Assembly: GCA_933822405.4 (NCBI GenBank)
Contig: CAKOGP040000668.1
Location: forward strand, 196,602-260,601
Length of the DNA: 64,000 bases
Direction: 5' to 3'
Origin: Cylindrotheca closterium
Taxonomy: Eukaryota > Bacillariophyta > Bacillariophyceae > Bacillariales > Bacillariaceae
Of the stretch, positions 31,501 to 40,136 are shown in pieces. Position 1 is the first letter of the stretch; each line of letters opens with the position of its first letter. The position numbers and the translations under genes were made by a program. The notes below the pieces were generated by a model. That model had not been told where the DNA came from and ran no database searches. It saw nothing but the letters and a program-made list of their open reading frames with translations.

Positions 31501-34500
31501 CCATAAGAAGCTTTTGCTGTCGCTCCTTCTCAAGTTCCAAAGCAGACTTTGTTCCCATGTGTTCCACTACTGGTCCAGTCGACTTGGCTGATTCTGCTGC
31601 CACCTCGACACTGTATTTTTCTGTGTCGCTTTCACTTTTCTCCTCGTCATGATCCTTCTCTGACAACATTCCTTCACTTCGGTTCGAGTTGAAAATGGAA
31701 CCAAAGACTCCAACCCTTGGTCCTCCTTGTTTATTCTCATTCGATTCAACAAAGCTGCGACTAGAAACTTGGAGCGTATCTTTGGCATCCTCGACGCTGT
31801 CGGCTTCAATAACTTCACCACCCTTGGGTTCATCAGTGACACCAGAAGACAAAGACGTTGCCTGTCTAGCGTCCGGTACAAAGAGCGACCCAAAACCTCC
31901 AAATCTTGAGTTCTTTGGAGCAGTCACATCGTTCTCATCAACAGTGGCGACCAGCTCTTTGGGTGCTTCTAATGACTCACTTCCAAGGGTACTTCTGCCT
32001 TCTTTCTTTTGAGATACAGTCTGAGAAACCAACACGGCCTGCTGATCTTGTTGATCCTTCATCGCATTTTCGTCAAGCTTCAACAGATCCATAAGAAGCT
32101 TTTGCTGTCGCTCCTTCTCAAGTTCCAAAGCAGACTTTGTTCCCATGTGTTCCACTACTGGTCCAGTCGACTTGGCTGATTCTGCTGCCACCTCGACACT
32201 GTATTTTTCTGTGTCGCTTTCACTTTTCTCCTCGTCATGATCCTTCTCTGACAACATTCCTTCACTTCGGTTCGAGTTGAAAATGGAACCAAAGACTCCA
32301 ACCCTTGGTCCTCCTTGTTTATTCTCATTCGATTCAACAAAGCTGCGACTAGAAACTTGGAGCGTATCTTTGGCATCCTCGACGCTGTCGGCTTCAATAA
32401 CTTCACCACCCTTGGGTTCATCAGTGACACCAGAAGACAAAGACGTTGCCTGTCTAGCGTCCGGTACAAAGAGCGACCCAAAACCTCCAAATCTTGAGTT
32501 CTTTGGAGCAGTCACATCGTTCTCATCAACAGTGGCGACCAGCTCTTTGGGTGCTTCTAATGACTCACTTCCAAGGGTACTTCTGCCTTCTTTCTTTTGA
32601 GATACAGTCTGAGAAACCAACACGGCCTGCTGATCTTGTTGATCCTTCATCGCATTTTCGTCAAGCTTCAACAGATCCATAAGAAGCTTTTGCTGTCGCT
32701 CCTTCTCAAGTTCCAAAGCAGACTTTGTTCCCATGTGTTCCACTACTGGTCCAGTCGACTTGGCTGATTCTGCTGCCACCTCGACACTGTATTTTTCTGT
32801 GTCGCTTTCACTTTTCTCCTCGTCATGATCCTTCTCTGACAACATTCCTTCACTTCGGTTCGAGTTGAAAATGGAACCAAAGACTCCAACCCTTGGTCCT
32901 CCTTGTTTATTCTCATTCGATTCAACAAAGCTGCGACTAGAAACTTGGAGCGTATCTTTGGCATCCTCGACGCTGTCGGCTTCAATAACTTCACCACCCT
33001 TGGGTTCATCAGTGACACCAGAAGACAAAGACGTTGCCTGTCTAGCGTCCGGTACAAAGAGCGACCCAAAACCTCCAAATCTTGAGTTCTTTGGAGCAGT
33101 CACATCGTTCTCATCAACAGTGGCGACCAGCTCTTTGGGTGCTTCTAATGACTCACTTCCAAGGGTACTTCTGCCTTCTTTCTTTTGAGATACAGTCTGA
33201 GAAACCAACACGGCCTGCTGATCTTGTTGATCCTTCATCGCATTTTCGTCAAGCTTCAACAGATCCATAAGAAGCTTTTGCTGTCGCTCCTTCTCAAGTT
33301 CCAAAGCAGACTTTGTTCCCATGTGTTCCACTACTGGTCCAGTCGACTTGGCTGATTCTGCTGCCACCTCGACACTGTATTTTTCTGTGTCGCTTTCACT
33401 TTTCTCCTCGTCATGATCCTTCTCTGACAACATTCCTTCACTTCGGTTCGAGTTGAAAATGGAACCAAAGACTCCAACCCTTGGTCCTCCTTGTTTATTC
33501 TCATTCGATTCAACAAAGCTGCGACTAGAAACTTGGAGCGTATCTTTGGCATCCTCGACGCTGTCGGCTTCAATAACTTCACCACCCTTGGGTTCATCAG
33601 TGACACCAGAAGACAAAGACGTTGCCTGTCTAGCGTCCGGTACAAAGAGCGACCCAAAACCTCCAAATCTTGAGTTCTTTGGAGCAGTCACATCGTTCTC
33701 ATCAACAGTGGCGACCAGCTCTTTGGGTGCTTCTAATGACTCACTTCCAAGGGTACTTCTGCCTTCTTTCTTTTGAGATACAGTCTGAGAAACCAACACG
33801 GCCTGCTGATCTTGTTGATCCTTCATCGCATTTTCGTCAAGCTTCAACAGATCCATAAGAAGCTTTTGCTGTCGCTCCTTCTCAAGTTCCAAAGCAGACT
33901 TTGTTCCCATGTGTTCCACTACTGGTCCAGTCGACTTGGCTGATTCTGCTGCCACCTCGACACTGTATTTTTCTGTGTCGCTTTCACTTTTCTCCTCGTC
34001 ATGATCCTTCTCTGACAACATTCCTTCACTTCGGTTCGAGTTGAAAATGGAACCAAAGACTCCAACCCTTGGTCCTCCTTGTTTATTCTCATTCGATTCA
34101 ACAAAGCTGCGACTAGAAACTTGGAGCGTATCTTTGGCATCCTCGACGCTGTCGGCTTCAATAACTTCACCACCCTTGGGTTCATCAGTGACACCAGAAG
34201 ACAAAGACGTTGCCTGTCTAGCGTCCGGTACAAAGAGCGACCCAAAACCTCCAAATCTTGAGTTCTTTGGAGCAGTCACATCGTTCTCATCAACAGTGGC
34301 GACCAGCTCTTTGGGTGCTTCTAATGACTCACTTCCAAGGGTACTTCTGCCTTCTTTCTTTTGAGATACAGTCTGAGAAACCAACACGGCCTGCTGATCT
34401 TGTTGATCCTTCATCGCATTTTCGTCAAGCTTCAACAGATCCATAAGAAGCTTTTGCTGTCGCTCCTTCTCAAGTTCCAAAGCAGACTTTGTTCCCATGT

Positions 34501-37500
34501 GTTCCACTACTGGTCCAGTCGACTTGGCTGATTCTGCTGCCACCTCGACACTGTATTTTTCTGTGTCGCTTTCACTTTTCTCCTCGTCATGATCCTTCTC
34601 TGACAACATTCCTTCACTTCGGTTCGAGTTGAAAATGGAACCAAAGACTCCAACCCTTGGTCCTCCTTGTTTATTCTCATTCGATTCAACAAAGCTGCGA
34701 CTAGAAACTTGGAGCGTATCTTTGGCATCCTCGACGCTGTCGGCTTCAATAACTTCATCGCCTTTAGTTTCATCGCTTTTCTCCAATGTCATCATCTCCT
34801 CTTTTGAGCTGGCATTGAGTGACTTTTCGGGTGGTGATGATTCATCTCTTCCAGGGCTGAAAAGTGAACCGAAGACACTAACTCTTGGCTCTTTTGGTGT
34901 GTAGGCATCTTCTTCAATTACAATAGGAACATAGGGAGCCACTTCTTGCGAAGCTTCAGTGTGTTCGACATCCTTTTTATTGTCTGAGGCATCGGTTTTT
35001 GATGACATTTTCTTCCCTTTTGCTTTTGGTTTTGGAGAGAAAAAAGACTCAAACCCCGCGCTCTTGATGGCTGTTTTACTGTTGCCTCCATTCGTCTTGT
35101 CCGCAGCTTGGTCCGAAATAGGCTGTTCGGACTCTTGAACCTTTGCGGCTTGGATCAAGTTCTTCTGGGCAAGCTGTTGCTCCTCGAGCGCCTCCTCTCC
35201 CAAGAGTAGTTTCAGTCTCTCCTCCTGCTTTTGTTTCTCCAATTCTAGTGGATTTGTTCTTATTGATTCGGCTTCTTCTTGCTTTTGTCCTTGTCGGAAG
35301 AACCCGAACAAAGGCGGGGCTTTTTGTTTAGGCGCCACTTCTTTCGCTGGAGAAGGTGCCGACTTTTGCTGTTGTTCATTATTTGGGATGGCTGCACTGT
35401 TATTTGATTCTTCCGATTTGGTTCCCTGGATTTCTTCTGTTGCTTTTGCATTCGCAGGTTTGGGGCCCAGGAAGCGGAAGCCGAAAAGCGTTTGTGTCGG
35501 AGCTTCTGGTTCAACAAATTTCTTTTCTTTTTTTGATTCTTCATTGAGAACATCCTTCTTTTCTGGTGTTGCCTCGTCTTCTAATTCTGGTAGCGCTTTC
35601 GATTCACTTTGTGGCAAGGACAATCCAGGAAATCCTAGCAATGACTTTTGTGCTTGAGGTGAAGCGATTTCGTCAGTTATCTCCTCCCGCTCAATGGAAG
35701 TTTCTTCCAATACATCCTCCTCCTCTGCCTTGGGCAGTAGCAGCGATTCTCTTGTAGACGAGGACAATCCAAGAACGCCCAACAGAGACTTCTGTGGTTC
35801 AGGCGTCATGAATTGTGCTTCCAATTGATCAGGATTGACAATGGGCCCATCTGGCTGAGAATCATCTATTTCCTCAATCAGGTCTATGTTATTTTGGTTG
35901 GAGCCATTTGCGACTTTTGCGTCTTTGGGATTGCGTTCAAGTTCTCCTTGGAATAGATCCCGTAGACTACCAAATACAGAAGATCGTTTACTCATGTCAA
36001 TGGCATTATCATCGTTTTGTTCTTGGTCGACTCGCGAGTTGGTTTTGTCAAGTTTTTCATCTTCTTCCAGATTGTTGTCCCTTACAGGATCCTGTGGTGC
36101 CGTCCCATCGACTTGATCTTCGGCGTCATGTTCGGTGGGCTCAGTTGATGTATGATTTGTGGCAGGGTCTCCTTGGAACAGGTTCCGTAAACTACCAAAA
36201 GCAGATGACCTCCGACTTGAATCAATGACATCATCCTGTTTTTGATCTTCCTTGAATGATTTGGTATCCTCATCAATACTTCCCACATCTTCCGTTATCT
36301 TGTCAACGACATCACTAGTAGGCCGTGGATTGCTCGATTCTTCACCCAATTTATGCTTTTGATTGGTCCTCGGATGTTCACTTTCATCAACGCTGTCAGC
36401 TCCAGCTATTTCAAGGTCCCCTTGAAACATATTTCGCAGGCTACCAAATACTGAAGAATGATGACTTGTATCAACATCGCTCTCTTGTTCTTCAGCCCCT
36501 TGGAGCGGAGTGTCATCAGGTGAGTTACCTGATATAGCCTTTTCCTTTCGTGGTGATGATGGTGGCGATCCTGCAGATGACGACGAATCTTCCAAGTGAG
36601 ATTCGTCATTGGATAAAGGTATTTCTGGAAGCTTGAATCCCCGCTCGGCTTCCTTCGATGCCTCATCAATAATCAGAGATCCCCACTTGGTCGGAGGTGT
36701 TGCTTTGTCTTCTCCTACAAAATCCTTGACAATTTGGAATTTCACTCTCTTTTCTTCCTCTAACATTGCCTCTGATATCCTTTGTTGTGGGCGTGGTGAA
36801 CCAAATAGTTGAAAGAAAGAGCCACGTCGCTCTTGAGAGCCTACTGCATGTTGTGAATGCGACATGGTTTTTTGTTTCTCGTTTTGTTGCAGTTGCTCCA
36901 CTGGCAGAGACGCGACCCTGATATACTGTTCAGCAACTTCTTCACTTGATGGGCTGAATGCTTCTAGAACATCAGCACCATCGCCTTCATCGTCGTCTTT
37001 TCCGTCCAACATGGTGTTGGGTACTCCAGATACCTCTCTTGGAGGACTGGAGAAATCGAATGCCTCCAGAATATCGGCATTATCGGCATCGTCTTCAATA
37101 CTGGGCTCTTTTGAGATCTCATCTTCTGACGAACCCGTGACTCCAAATGCTTCCAAAATATCAGCATCGTCCTCATCGTCTTCTGATGGACTCGCACTCT
37201 CCTGATTTGGTGAACCCGTGACTCCAAATGTTTCCAAAATATCAGCATCGTCTTCATCGTCATCTGACCTGTTTGGTGAACCCGTGACTCCAAATGCTTC
37301 CAAAATATCAGCATCGTCTTCATCGTCTTCTGATGGACTTTCCCTGTTTGGTGAACCCGTGACTCCAAATGCTTCCAAAATATCAGCATCGTCTTCATCG
37401 TCTTCTGATGGACTCACACTCTCCTGATTTGGTGAACCCGTGACTCCAAATGCCTCTAGTACATCGGCATTATCCTCTTCGTCTTCTGATGAACTGGCAC

Positions 37501-38056
37501 TCTCCTGATTTGGCGAACCCTCGACTCCAAATGCCTCTAGTATATCAGCATTATCCTCTTCGTCTTCTGACGAACTCGCACTCTCCTGATTTGGTGAATC
37601 CTCGACTCCAAATGCCTCTAGTATATCACCATCATCTTCATCATCTGTTGGTACGGTATTTTGATTTTTTGAATTCTCTTCTTCCTGTGGACCATTGTCT
37701 CCAAATGCCTCTAATGTATCGGAATCATCATTTTCGTATTTATTCTCTGAGGCAGAATGATACCCCCTTGGACTTTCTTTTGGTGGGTCAGTTACTCCAA
37801 AGGCTTCCAATATATCAGCATCGTCATCTCCTTCTTCAGCAAAATCATCGTCATCTTCATTTTCGGAAGCAGTATAGTACTCTCTAGGACTATCTTTGCT
37901 TGGTGCTGTAGAAATTCCGAATGCTTCCAAGATATCATCGTCATCATCCTTAGCATTACTACCATCGTCTTGTTTCGTCTCGTCCATTTCAGCCTGACTG
38001 GGACGATGCGAATCCTGATTGTCTTGTTTCTGTCTGCGGGAGAATCTGCGAAACAT
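25595..38056 (-). CDS. Giant acidic repetitive protein (4,153 residues), function unknown
   Basis: One uninterrupted frame of 12.5 kb without introns. The protein is very rich in Glu, Asp, Ser, Lys and Gln and mostly predicted disordered. In order: a basic start (MFRRFSRRQK); residues about 40-370 with twelve DILEAFG motifs in acidic spacers; three SSxFGSLRxLFQG motifs; scattered FGSLF-type and SLLGxxGLS motifs; residues about 1100-2212 as 5.7 copies of a 196-residue unit; three further variants of a LELEKxRQQxLLLxxLxLDE helix; residues about 2850-3050 with four FGTPTxLxxAFLxLPE repeats; a possibly folded segment near 3480-3560 (VELQLEDNNLIVTVDGD...); and a basic C-terminus. No enzyme domain, signal peptide or membrane segment is seen. 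The repeated short motifs look like docking sites, so a cytosolic scaffold is the best guess. I recognise no homologue by name. Confidence 0.85.
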   Translation of the reverse strand: MFRRFSRRQKQDNQDSHRPSQAEMDETKQDDGSNAKDDDDDILEAFGISTAPSKDSPREYYTASENEDDDDFAEEGDDDADILEAFGVTDPPKESPRGYHSASENKYENDDSDTLEAFGDNGPQEEENSKNQNTVPTDDEDDGDILEAFGVEDSPNQESASSSEDEEDNADILEAFGVEGSPNQESASSSEDEEDNADVLEAFGVTGSPNQESVSPSEDDEDDADILEAFGVTGSPNRESPSEDDEDDADILEAFGVTGSPNRSDDDEDDADILETFGVTGSPNQESASPSEDDEDDADILEAFGVTGSSEDEISKEPSIEDDADNADILEAFDFSSPPREVSGVPNTMLDGKDDDEGDGADVLEAFSPSSEEVAEQYIRVASLPVEQLQQNEKQKTMSHSQHAVGSQERRGSFFQLFGSPRPQQRISEAMLEEEKRVKFQIVKDFVGEDKATPPTKWGSLIIDEASKEAERGFKLPEIPLSNDESHLEDSSSSAGSPPSSPRKEKAISGNSPDDTPLQGAEEQESDVDTSHHSSVFGSLRNMFQGDLEIAGADSVDESEHPRTNQKHKLGEESSNPRPTSDVVDKITEDVGSIDEDTKSFKEDQKQDDVIDSSRRSSAFGSLRNLFQGDPATNHTSTEPTEHDAEDQVDGTAPQDPVRDNNLEEDEKLDKTNSRVDQEQNDDNAIDMSKRSSVFGSLRDLFQGELERNPKDAKVANGSNQNNIDLIEEIDDSQPDGPIVNPDQLEAQFMTPEPQKSLLGVLGLSSSTRESLLLPKAEEEDVLEETSIEREEITDEIASPQAQKSLLGFPGLSLPQSESKALPELEDEATPEKKDVLNEESKKEKKFVEPEAPTQTLFGFRFLGPKPANAKATEEIQGTKSEESNNSAAIPNNEQQQKSAPSPAKEVAPKQKAPPLFGFFRQGQKQEEAESIRTNPLELEKQKQEERLKLLLGEEALEEQQLAQKNLIQAAKVQESEQPISDQAADKTNGGNSKTAIKSAGFESFFSPKPKAKGKKMSSKTDASDNKKDVEHTEASQEVAPYVPIVIEEDAYTPKEPRVSVFGSLFSPGRDESSPPEKSLNASSKEEMMTLEKSDETKGDEVIEADSVEDAKDTLQVSSRSFVESNENKQGGPRVGVFGSIFNSNRSEGMLSEKDHDEEKSESDTEKYSVEVAAESAKSTGPVVEHMGTKSALELEKERQQKLLMDLLKLDENAMKDQQDQQAVLVSQTVSQKKEGRSTLGSESLEAPKELVATVDENDVTAPKNSRFGGFGSLFVPDARQATSLSSGVTDEPKGGEVIEADSVEDAKDTLQVSSRSFVESNENKQGGPRVGVFGSIFNSNRSEGMLSEKDHDEEKSESDTEKYSVEVAAESAKSTGPVVEHMGTKSALELEKERQQKLLMDLLKLDENAMKDQQDQQAVLVSQTVSQKKEGRSTLGSESLEAPKELVATVDENDVTAPKNSRFGGFGSLFVPDARQATSLSSGVTDEPKGGEVIEADSVEDAKDTLQVSSRSFVESNENKQGGPRVGVFGSIFNSNRSEGMLSEKDHDEEKSESDTEKYSVEVAAESAKSTGPVVEHMGTKSALELEKERQQKLLMDLLKLDENAMKDQQDQQAVLVSQTVSQKKEGRSTLGSESLEAPKELVATVDENDVTAPKNSRFGGFGSLFVPDARQATSLSSGVTDEPKGGEVIEADSVEDAKDTLQVSSRSFVESNENKQGGPRVGVFGSIFNSNRSEGMLSEKDHDEEKSESDTEKYSVEVAAESAKSTGPVVEHMGTKSALELEKERQQKLLMDLLKLDENAMKDQQDQQAVLVSQTVSQKKEGRSTLGSESLEAPKELVATVDENDVTAPKNSRFGGFGSLFVPDARQATSLSSGVTDEPKGGEVIEADSVEDAKDTLQVSSRSFVESNENKQGGPRVGVFGSIFNSNRSEGMLSEKDHDEEKSESDTEKYSVEVAAESAKSTGPVVEHMGTKSALELEKERQQKLLMDLLKLDENAMKDQQDQQAVLVSQTVSQKKEGRSTLGSESLEAPKELVATVDENDVTAPKNSRFGGFGSLFVPDARQATSLSSGVTDEPKGGEVIEADSVEDAKDTLQVSSRSFVESNENKQGGPRVGVFGSIFNSNRSEGMLSEKDHDEEKSESDTEKYSVEVAAESAKSTGPVVEHMGTKSALELEKERQQKLLMDLLKLDENAMKDQQDQQAVLVSQTVSQKQKKELSERAHDELVAAEEIPSPYQSGNRFGEQKPQQQKIADEEEWESSLEPQSSEAAEEVMPIFDSNLPYSASIETQSRRSNSLALEKEEKQRLMIELLGIDKDQIGMAEQAQEDLILQSLHGVSPTAMEQIDPILDPTPLHEDNDFAEEDGFAISQIESVKQYEPILVVQDVTAQKAYSSAVHDDMVQGNSTSAVRDETFEGAKDQESVSSDIRDESVPQMAENMSISNRGFAGSASPGRLSLIQTVSSRFRPSVRFENDGNRLEIEKQRQQRLLLEQLNLDEGDFQKKQLEQEELIRQCILGRQQDLQVDKVANGVKEKPGTNVAQAIEASDSIDGSKDEQDSQVLLWWRQKLRDKNDKTTKMVVPSEASVQSELISDLGSTIDSQGSDEDIKVHDNNEPGMDFGSPSQQQDGAISSMIKTKEATTSVVDTKDDTPTKSNMSPIESPCEKEMPTDVGEKTNDTVVDIQIDQARSHQSMPSQNAGNESLVKNSDGIAAMNNSYPNKTTKPISSTDSSALASQPSVKSIESPKPGEDSPGERSRSNSIGSVDHQHITRRKLFCTDKTTRENSILFAHSAENEDPANNEMDDFVAKDLSGARDSVKMDSNIMDDGDLLPKSKPLLQVEQMEVEHEDSNSIRKGFGTPTVLSVAFLRLPEPDVKGTKETNLNKDGPSQVVKSWGSKRVHKFFGTSTVLSDAFLRLPEPDLKQMAEENLKANGPLQVTESVDKKRIQKYFGTPTILPGAFLQLQEHGTHQSARKILHGHDSIAVKPSVTQDDLVPNDRSLPKLEENIDILIHEEVDISRTNPKTIQKGFGTPTILPGAFLQLPENNAHHQDAKDNLLEQNLLPDQFLVTEDDPVPDDRSVPEWEENNDLLIQKTVDLDMDVEAEVGKASHESDSSVHDVEITGPDKDHPEARVKGSDNGPSRHRIETTEPFKSDQAVDLVAAGDHTASAKDSIEEDIPRVGPLLEIAEIAVAESDENKICALVKQIDTALTAQASKEQESYKREQKHSSDQEGKTVISETDDSADATINISMLADNDTLDISDNINILDTVTRARAGTVDVPIHSLAEDATLSEGRRSNSEHSDRLPVDFEAEQPCRLYHGQGSNKKTATTDVKVATEDVRAIDNTRTKVDNKMVQSESSIDGSHRLEDPRVLAFDSAATLIKEPVMLCVNDESEKEVTLGRPSSNMLGTLQMFRDDPIIPSIHVDHENTKEAKLDFDIENLKKAAIEQNDHLQPIIKDTSSRKVERVPAVELQLEDNNLIVTVDGDRVEGAFDISEIRDLEKRERLFADMQSALPGVAISSSQGNQICIRLNLAGRRMGFKVENNKVSLLADPFALPIQNAPWDQIEDENKGIVQSVMSANKAEDQMPEAGKIDSDQKENYSSHLKPHGGSPKPLTVRDDLVKHADDSVQNFRAKNMTSGSKQKEDPPQEQPVPFDEGGSFHSKLSIAPFDEKGSFNTKQMPVPFDERESFNSDSGKTEDTKQSISLDKPHKQARQDLERLDESMDNMPMVVDMDRIPNATIAREQYAGIKSAAWQLLNDESQTKPCFLPLWEEASQRTEDVPPLPQVPIALSLDNGGRSSSIRGDLDTPKKTAKNHVSMSEETDRTTASTVKAKDAGKDSKNLNPENNGSDYLARYIAARSKATARARNDLKTTLDTTKTRRKRDPSERINAKKVVPAKICTVDRRVFSLPQNVGTAEPEGIRISPKGKSGAATGAVNTTKSSRFTYPSGELAIVDYERNARRGRGRGLVSNADSETRKKPKDHQSRQHCDRNVDTSSYSRDSFRAPQSARSRPHPYIWNKGGDEWQQEQLGLGLGLGRPEMYRAPPGAFFYEDSAKDKYSSYPSDLPNAQSRYTSPYLNDLSRQAYGRSALGAYAPNQTTLLRKQKHTSSTNRAKEMDAPITSSDRRFQRKRIKAKMKRLKTTVSKMEDK
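28900..29510 (-). repeat. Four FGTPT coding repeats in the giant gene
   Basis: Four copies, spaced about 150-250 bp, encode a block (K)xFGTxTxLxxAFLxLxE followed by a variable acidic spacer. They differ clearly in sequence, so they are older than the 588-bp array. The block is short enough to be a peptide docking motif. Confidence 0.75.
31421..34758 (-). repeat. 588-bp coding tandem repeat, about 5.7 copies
   Basis: Identical words recur exactly every 588 bp (31567, 32155, 32743, 33331, 33919, 34507), which is 196 codons, so the reading frame is kept. Copies appear identical over nearly all of their length by eye. The unit contains an acidic segment, GGPRVGVFGSIF, the LELEKERQQKLLMDLLKLDE helix and FGGFGSLFVPD. 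Such identity points to very recent expansion or ongoing gene conversion, and the copy number in the assembly should be treated as uncertain. Confidence 0.95.
36950..37940 (-). repeat. Twelve-copy DILEAFG coding repeat
   Basis: The 5' part of the giant gene encodes twelve copies of a seven-residue hydrophobic core (consensus DILEAFG, then VTGSPNQES), separated by acidic D/E/S spacers of 15-30 residues. The DNA units are about 60-100 bp. The central copies (about 37150-37600) are the most alike. Confidence 0.85.
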
Positions 38057-38825
38057 AATAGTAGGGTTCTGATCTCTGATCGATTGCGATGGGCGGAAAC
38101 TATCTAGAGCTTTCTTAGATTATTCAAACATTAATCCAGGCCTTGTTGATTTGTTCTTGGTGATGTTGATGAGGTTATTCACCAAAGGTAACCGCAGAAA
38201 CGGCGCTGCGCTAATAGAAAAAAAACACGGGATTGACAGCGCCCCACCAAATTCCTCGCCATTTTTGTCAGACGTATGAACCTTCCCCCCTTCTTCTTCT
38301 CTCCCCTCCATTCCAAATTGCCCACAAATCGAAACGTGGATTGATTCATCCGACTACTGTTGTCAAAATCTATACTATTAATAGCTATATTGAATATACC
38401 GTAGAGTAATTTTTATTTTTAAAAAGCATCGATGAAAGACCAATACTGGGTTCAAAGCGCATGGTGTTGGAGATTACAATACCAGCTCCGCACAATGTAC
38501 GACGAAAGTTTCGCTGCTCTGGCTGCAGGCTCCCCATGGGCACTGTTGTTGTCTGTCCCATGTTAGCCTTTTCTAGTAGCGGCAATTTCTCTTTGACTTG
38601 TTTCTATCTCTCGATACACCTATTCACATGCATGACCTTATTCCAGCGGTATTGAAAGTCGGAATCTGATTCATCGCCAACGTGGTCCCTCCGATCCAAG
38701 TTTTGATCATTCAGTGCTCTAGCCATGAACGACCAAACACTTGTTATCCATTGATCCGAACCGAATGGATCATCTCTGATGACCCAGGCGCCATATTCGG
38801 CAGGCGTCATTGATTGGTTCTTGAT
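38057..38825. other. Intergenic region
   Basis: About 770 bp containing the presumed promoter of the giant gene and the 3' flank of the broken LRR gene. No gene, RNA or repeat could be supported. Confidence 0.35.
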
Positions 38826-39730
38826 CTAAATTGTCCGGCCAGAGTTCATGTATGTCATCTTCACTGAACACAGAACTATCGTCTCGAGGGCGGTTCTTCT
38901 CGCAAAAGAATATAAGACACTTTCTTTCATCACAATGTTGACCAAAGTTTGAGCAAAGTTCACATTTGGTGTCGCCGAAAGAGCTAGTACATGCAATGGT
39001 CCCATTCCCATTGCATCTTCGTATCTCCCAAGGCGAATGTATTGTTTCATTATTGCATCATCGAGGTTCTTCAGAAAGCTTTGGTCAGACTCTTGGTTGT
39101 TGTATGACTGCTGATAGTAGCACAACTCGTGGACTGGCAACCCATGAAACCGCTTTTGGATCCCTTTAATAATGCTACTACCCGCCAATCCTCCACACCC
39201 ACAAGCCGTTCGAGCTTGCGGCAACCGCTGAAAATGGCGTCCCCTGAAGTCTCAACCGACTTTGAAAAGTGAATGTTGATGAGCTCGGAACATGCCCATC
39301 AAACGCAAGACGTTCTATTGTTCCAAGTGTCGGAGGCAATTCGATGGATCTTAGACTCTTGCACGCTCGAAAGGACATCGTATGAATCACTCGTACCGAA
39401 GAAGGGATTCGAATGTTTACAAGAGGTGCACAAATTTGAAAGGCTCCTTCTCCAATGCATTGAATCCCATCGGGCAAATGAATTTGGTGGCACGAGGCAA
39501 ACGCCCAACTTCCTATTCCAGATAAGGATGATGGCAATCGGTAAAGGCTACCGAGCGAAAGACAATATCGAAAGGCACTGTTCCCAACGTGAGTGATCCA
39601 AGATTGCCGATCCGTTGAAATGAACTCCACCTTGGTCAGTTTGGCATGACATAACAAGGCATAATCTTGGAGACTGACTCGTCCGCATCGACGGATCGAT
39701 CACCACGTAATTCGATATTGCTGATTCCAT
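38826..39730 (-). pseudogene. Broken BspA-like leucine-rich-repeat gene
   Basis: Three minus-strand frames together encode one LRR protein of the BspA/LRR_5 type. A start and leader lie in one frame (39730-39548). The LRR body follows in a second frame (39657-39178: repeats of the style IGxxAFxxCxxLxxIxLPxxL). A third frame (39224-38826) carries the conserved post-LRR part with LPVHELCYYQ and GPLHVLALSATPN. At least two frame changes are needed, one near 39670 and one near 39190-39220; a TGA precedes the second frame. The post-LRR part matches the genes at 49-51 kb. No splice sites resolve the shifts. The gene is therefore a pseudogene, unless indel errors in the assembly mimic it. BspA-type LRRs are large surface or signalling families in diatoms. 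Confidence 0.72.
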
Positions 39731-40136
39731 TGTGAAGAAGACTCTTCCGGTAGGCTCTTTCTTGTACGAGTAGTGTCGTTGTTGTTTTGTGTTATTTTAG
39801 GATGACGCGATCACAAGAAAAGCGAATGCGGCGAAAAAGTCGAAATGACTCATTCGACCAATTCAAGGTTCCGGTGGCGAATATTGGGGGAGCGCTTCAA
39901 TAATGTTCAAATGTGCTACTTCTATCACTGTACGATACATGTACAATAGGGTCAAGCGATATTTTTAAGACATACTGTATATTTACCGAATACCGCGGGA
40001 AGATAGATTCATTCCACTACCGGACCGCCGCTTTTATTTCACGAACAGATGTTGGTCCATTTTTATCAAAATTCATACCCAGCACATCAAATCTCCTCGC
40101 TGAAGCATTCAAAAACACAGCTATAAAATACCTGGC
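39731..40136. other. Intergenic region
   Basis: About 400 bp between the broken LRR gene and the first gene of the Sec14-like/DUF6824 array, transcribed away from each other. Nothing further seen. Confidence 0.35.

Noticed and set aside
31421..34758. Regular direct repeats as a CRISPR array or satellite
   Set aside because: Units are 588 bp, contiguous and in frame with a coding region in a eukaryotic genome; they are coding repeats.
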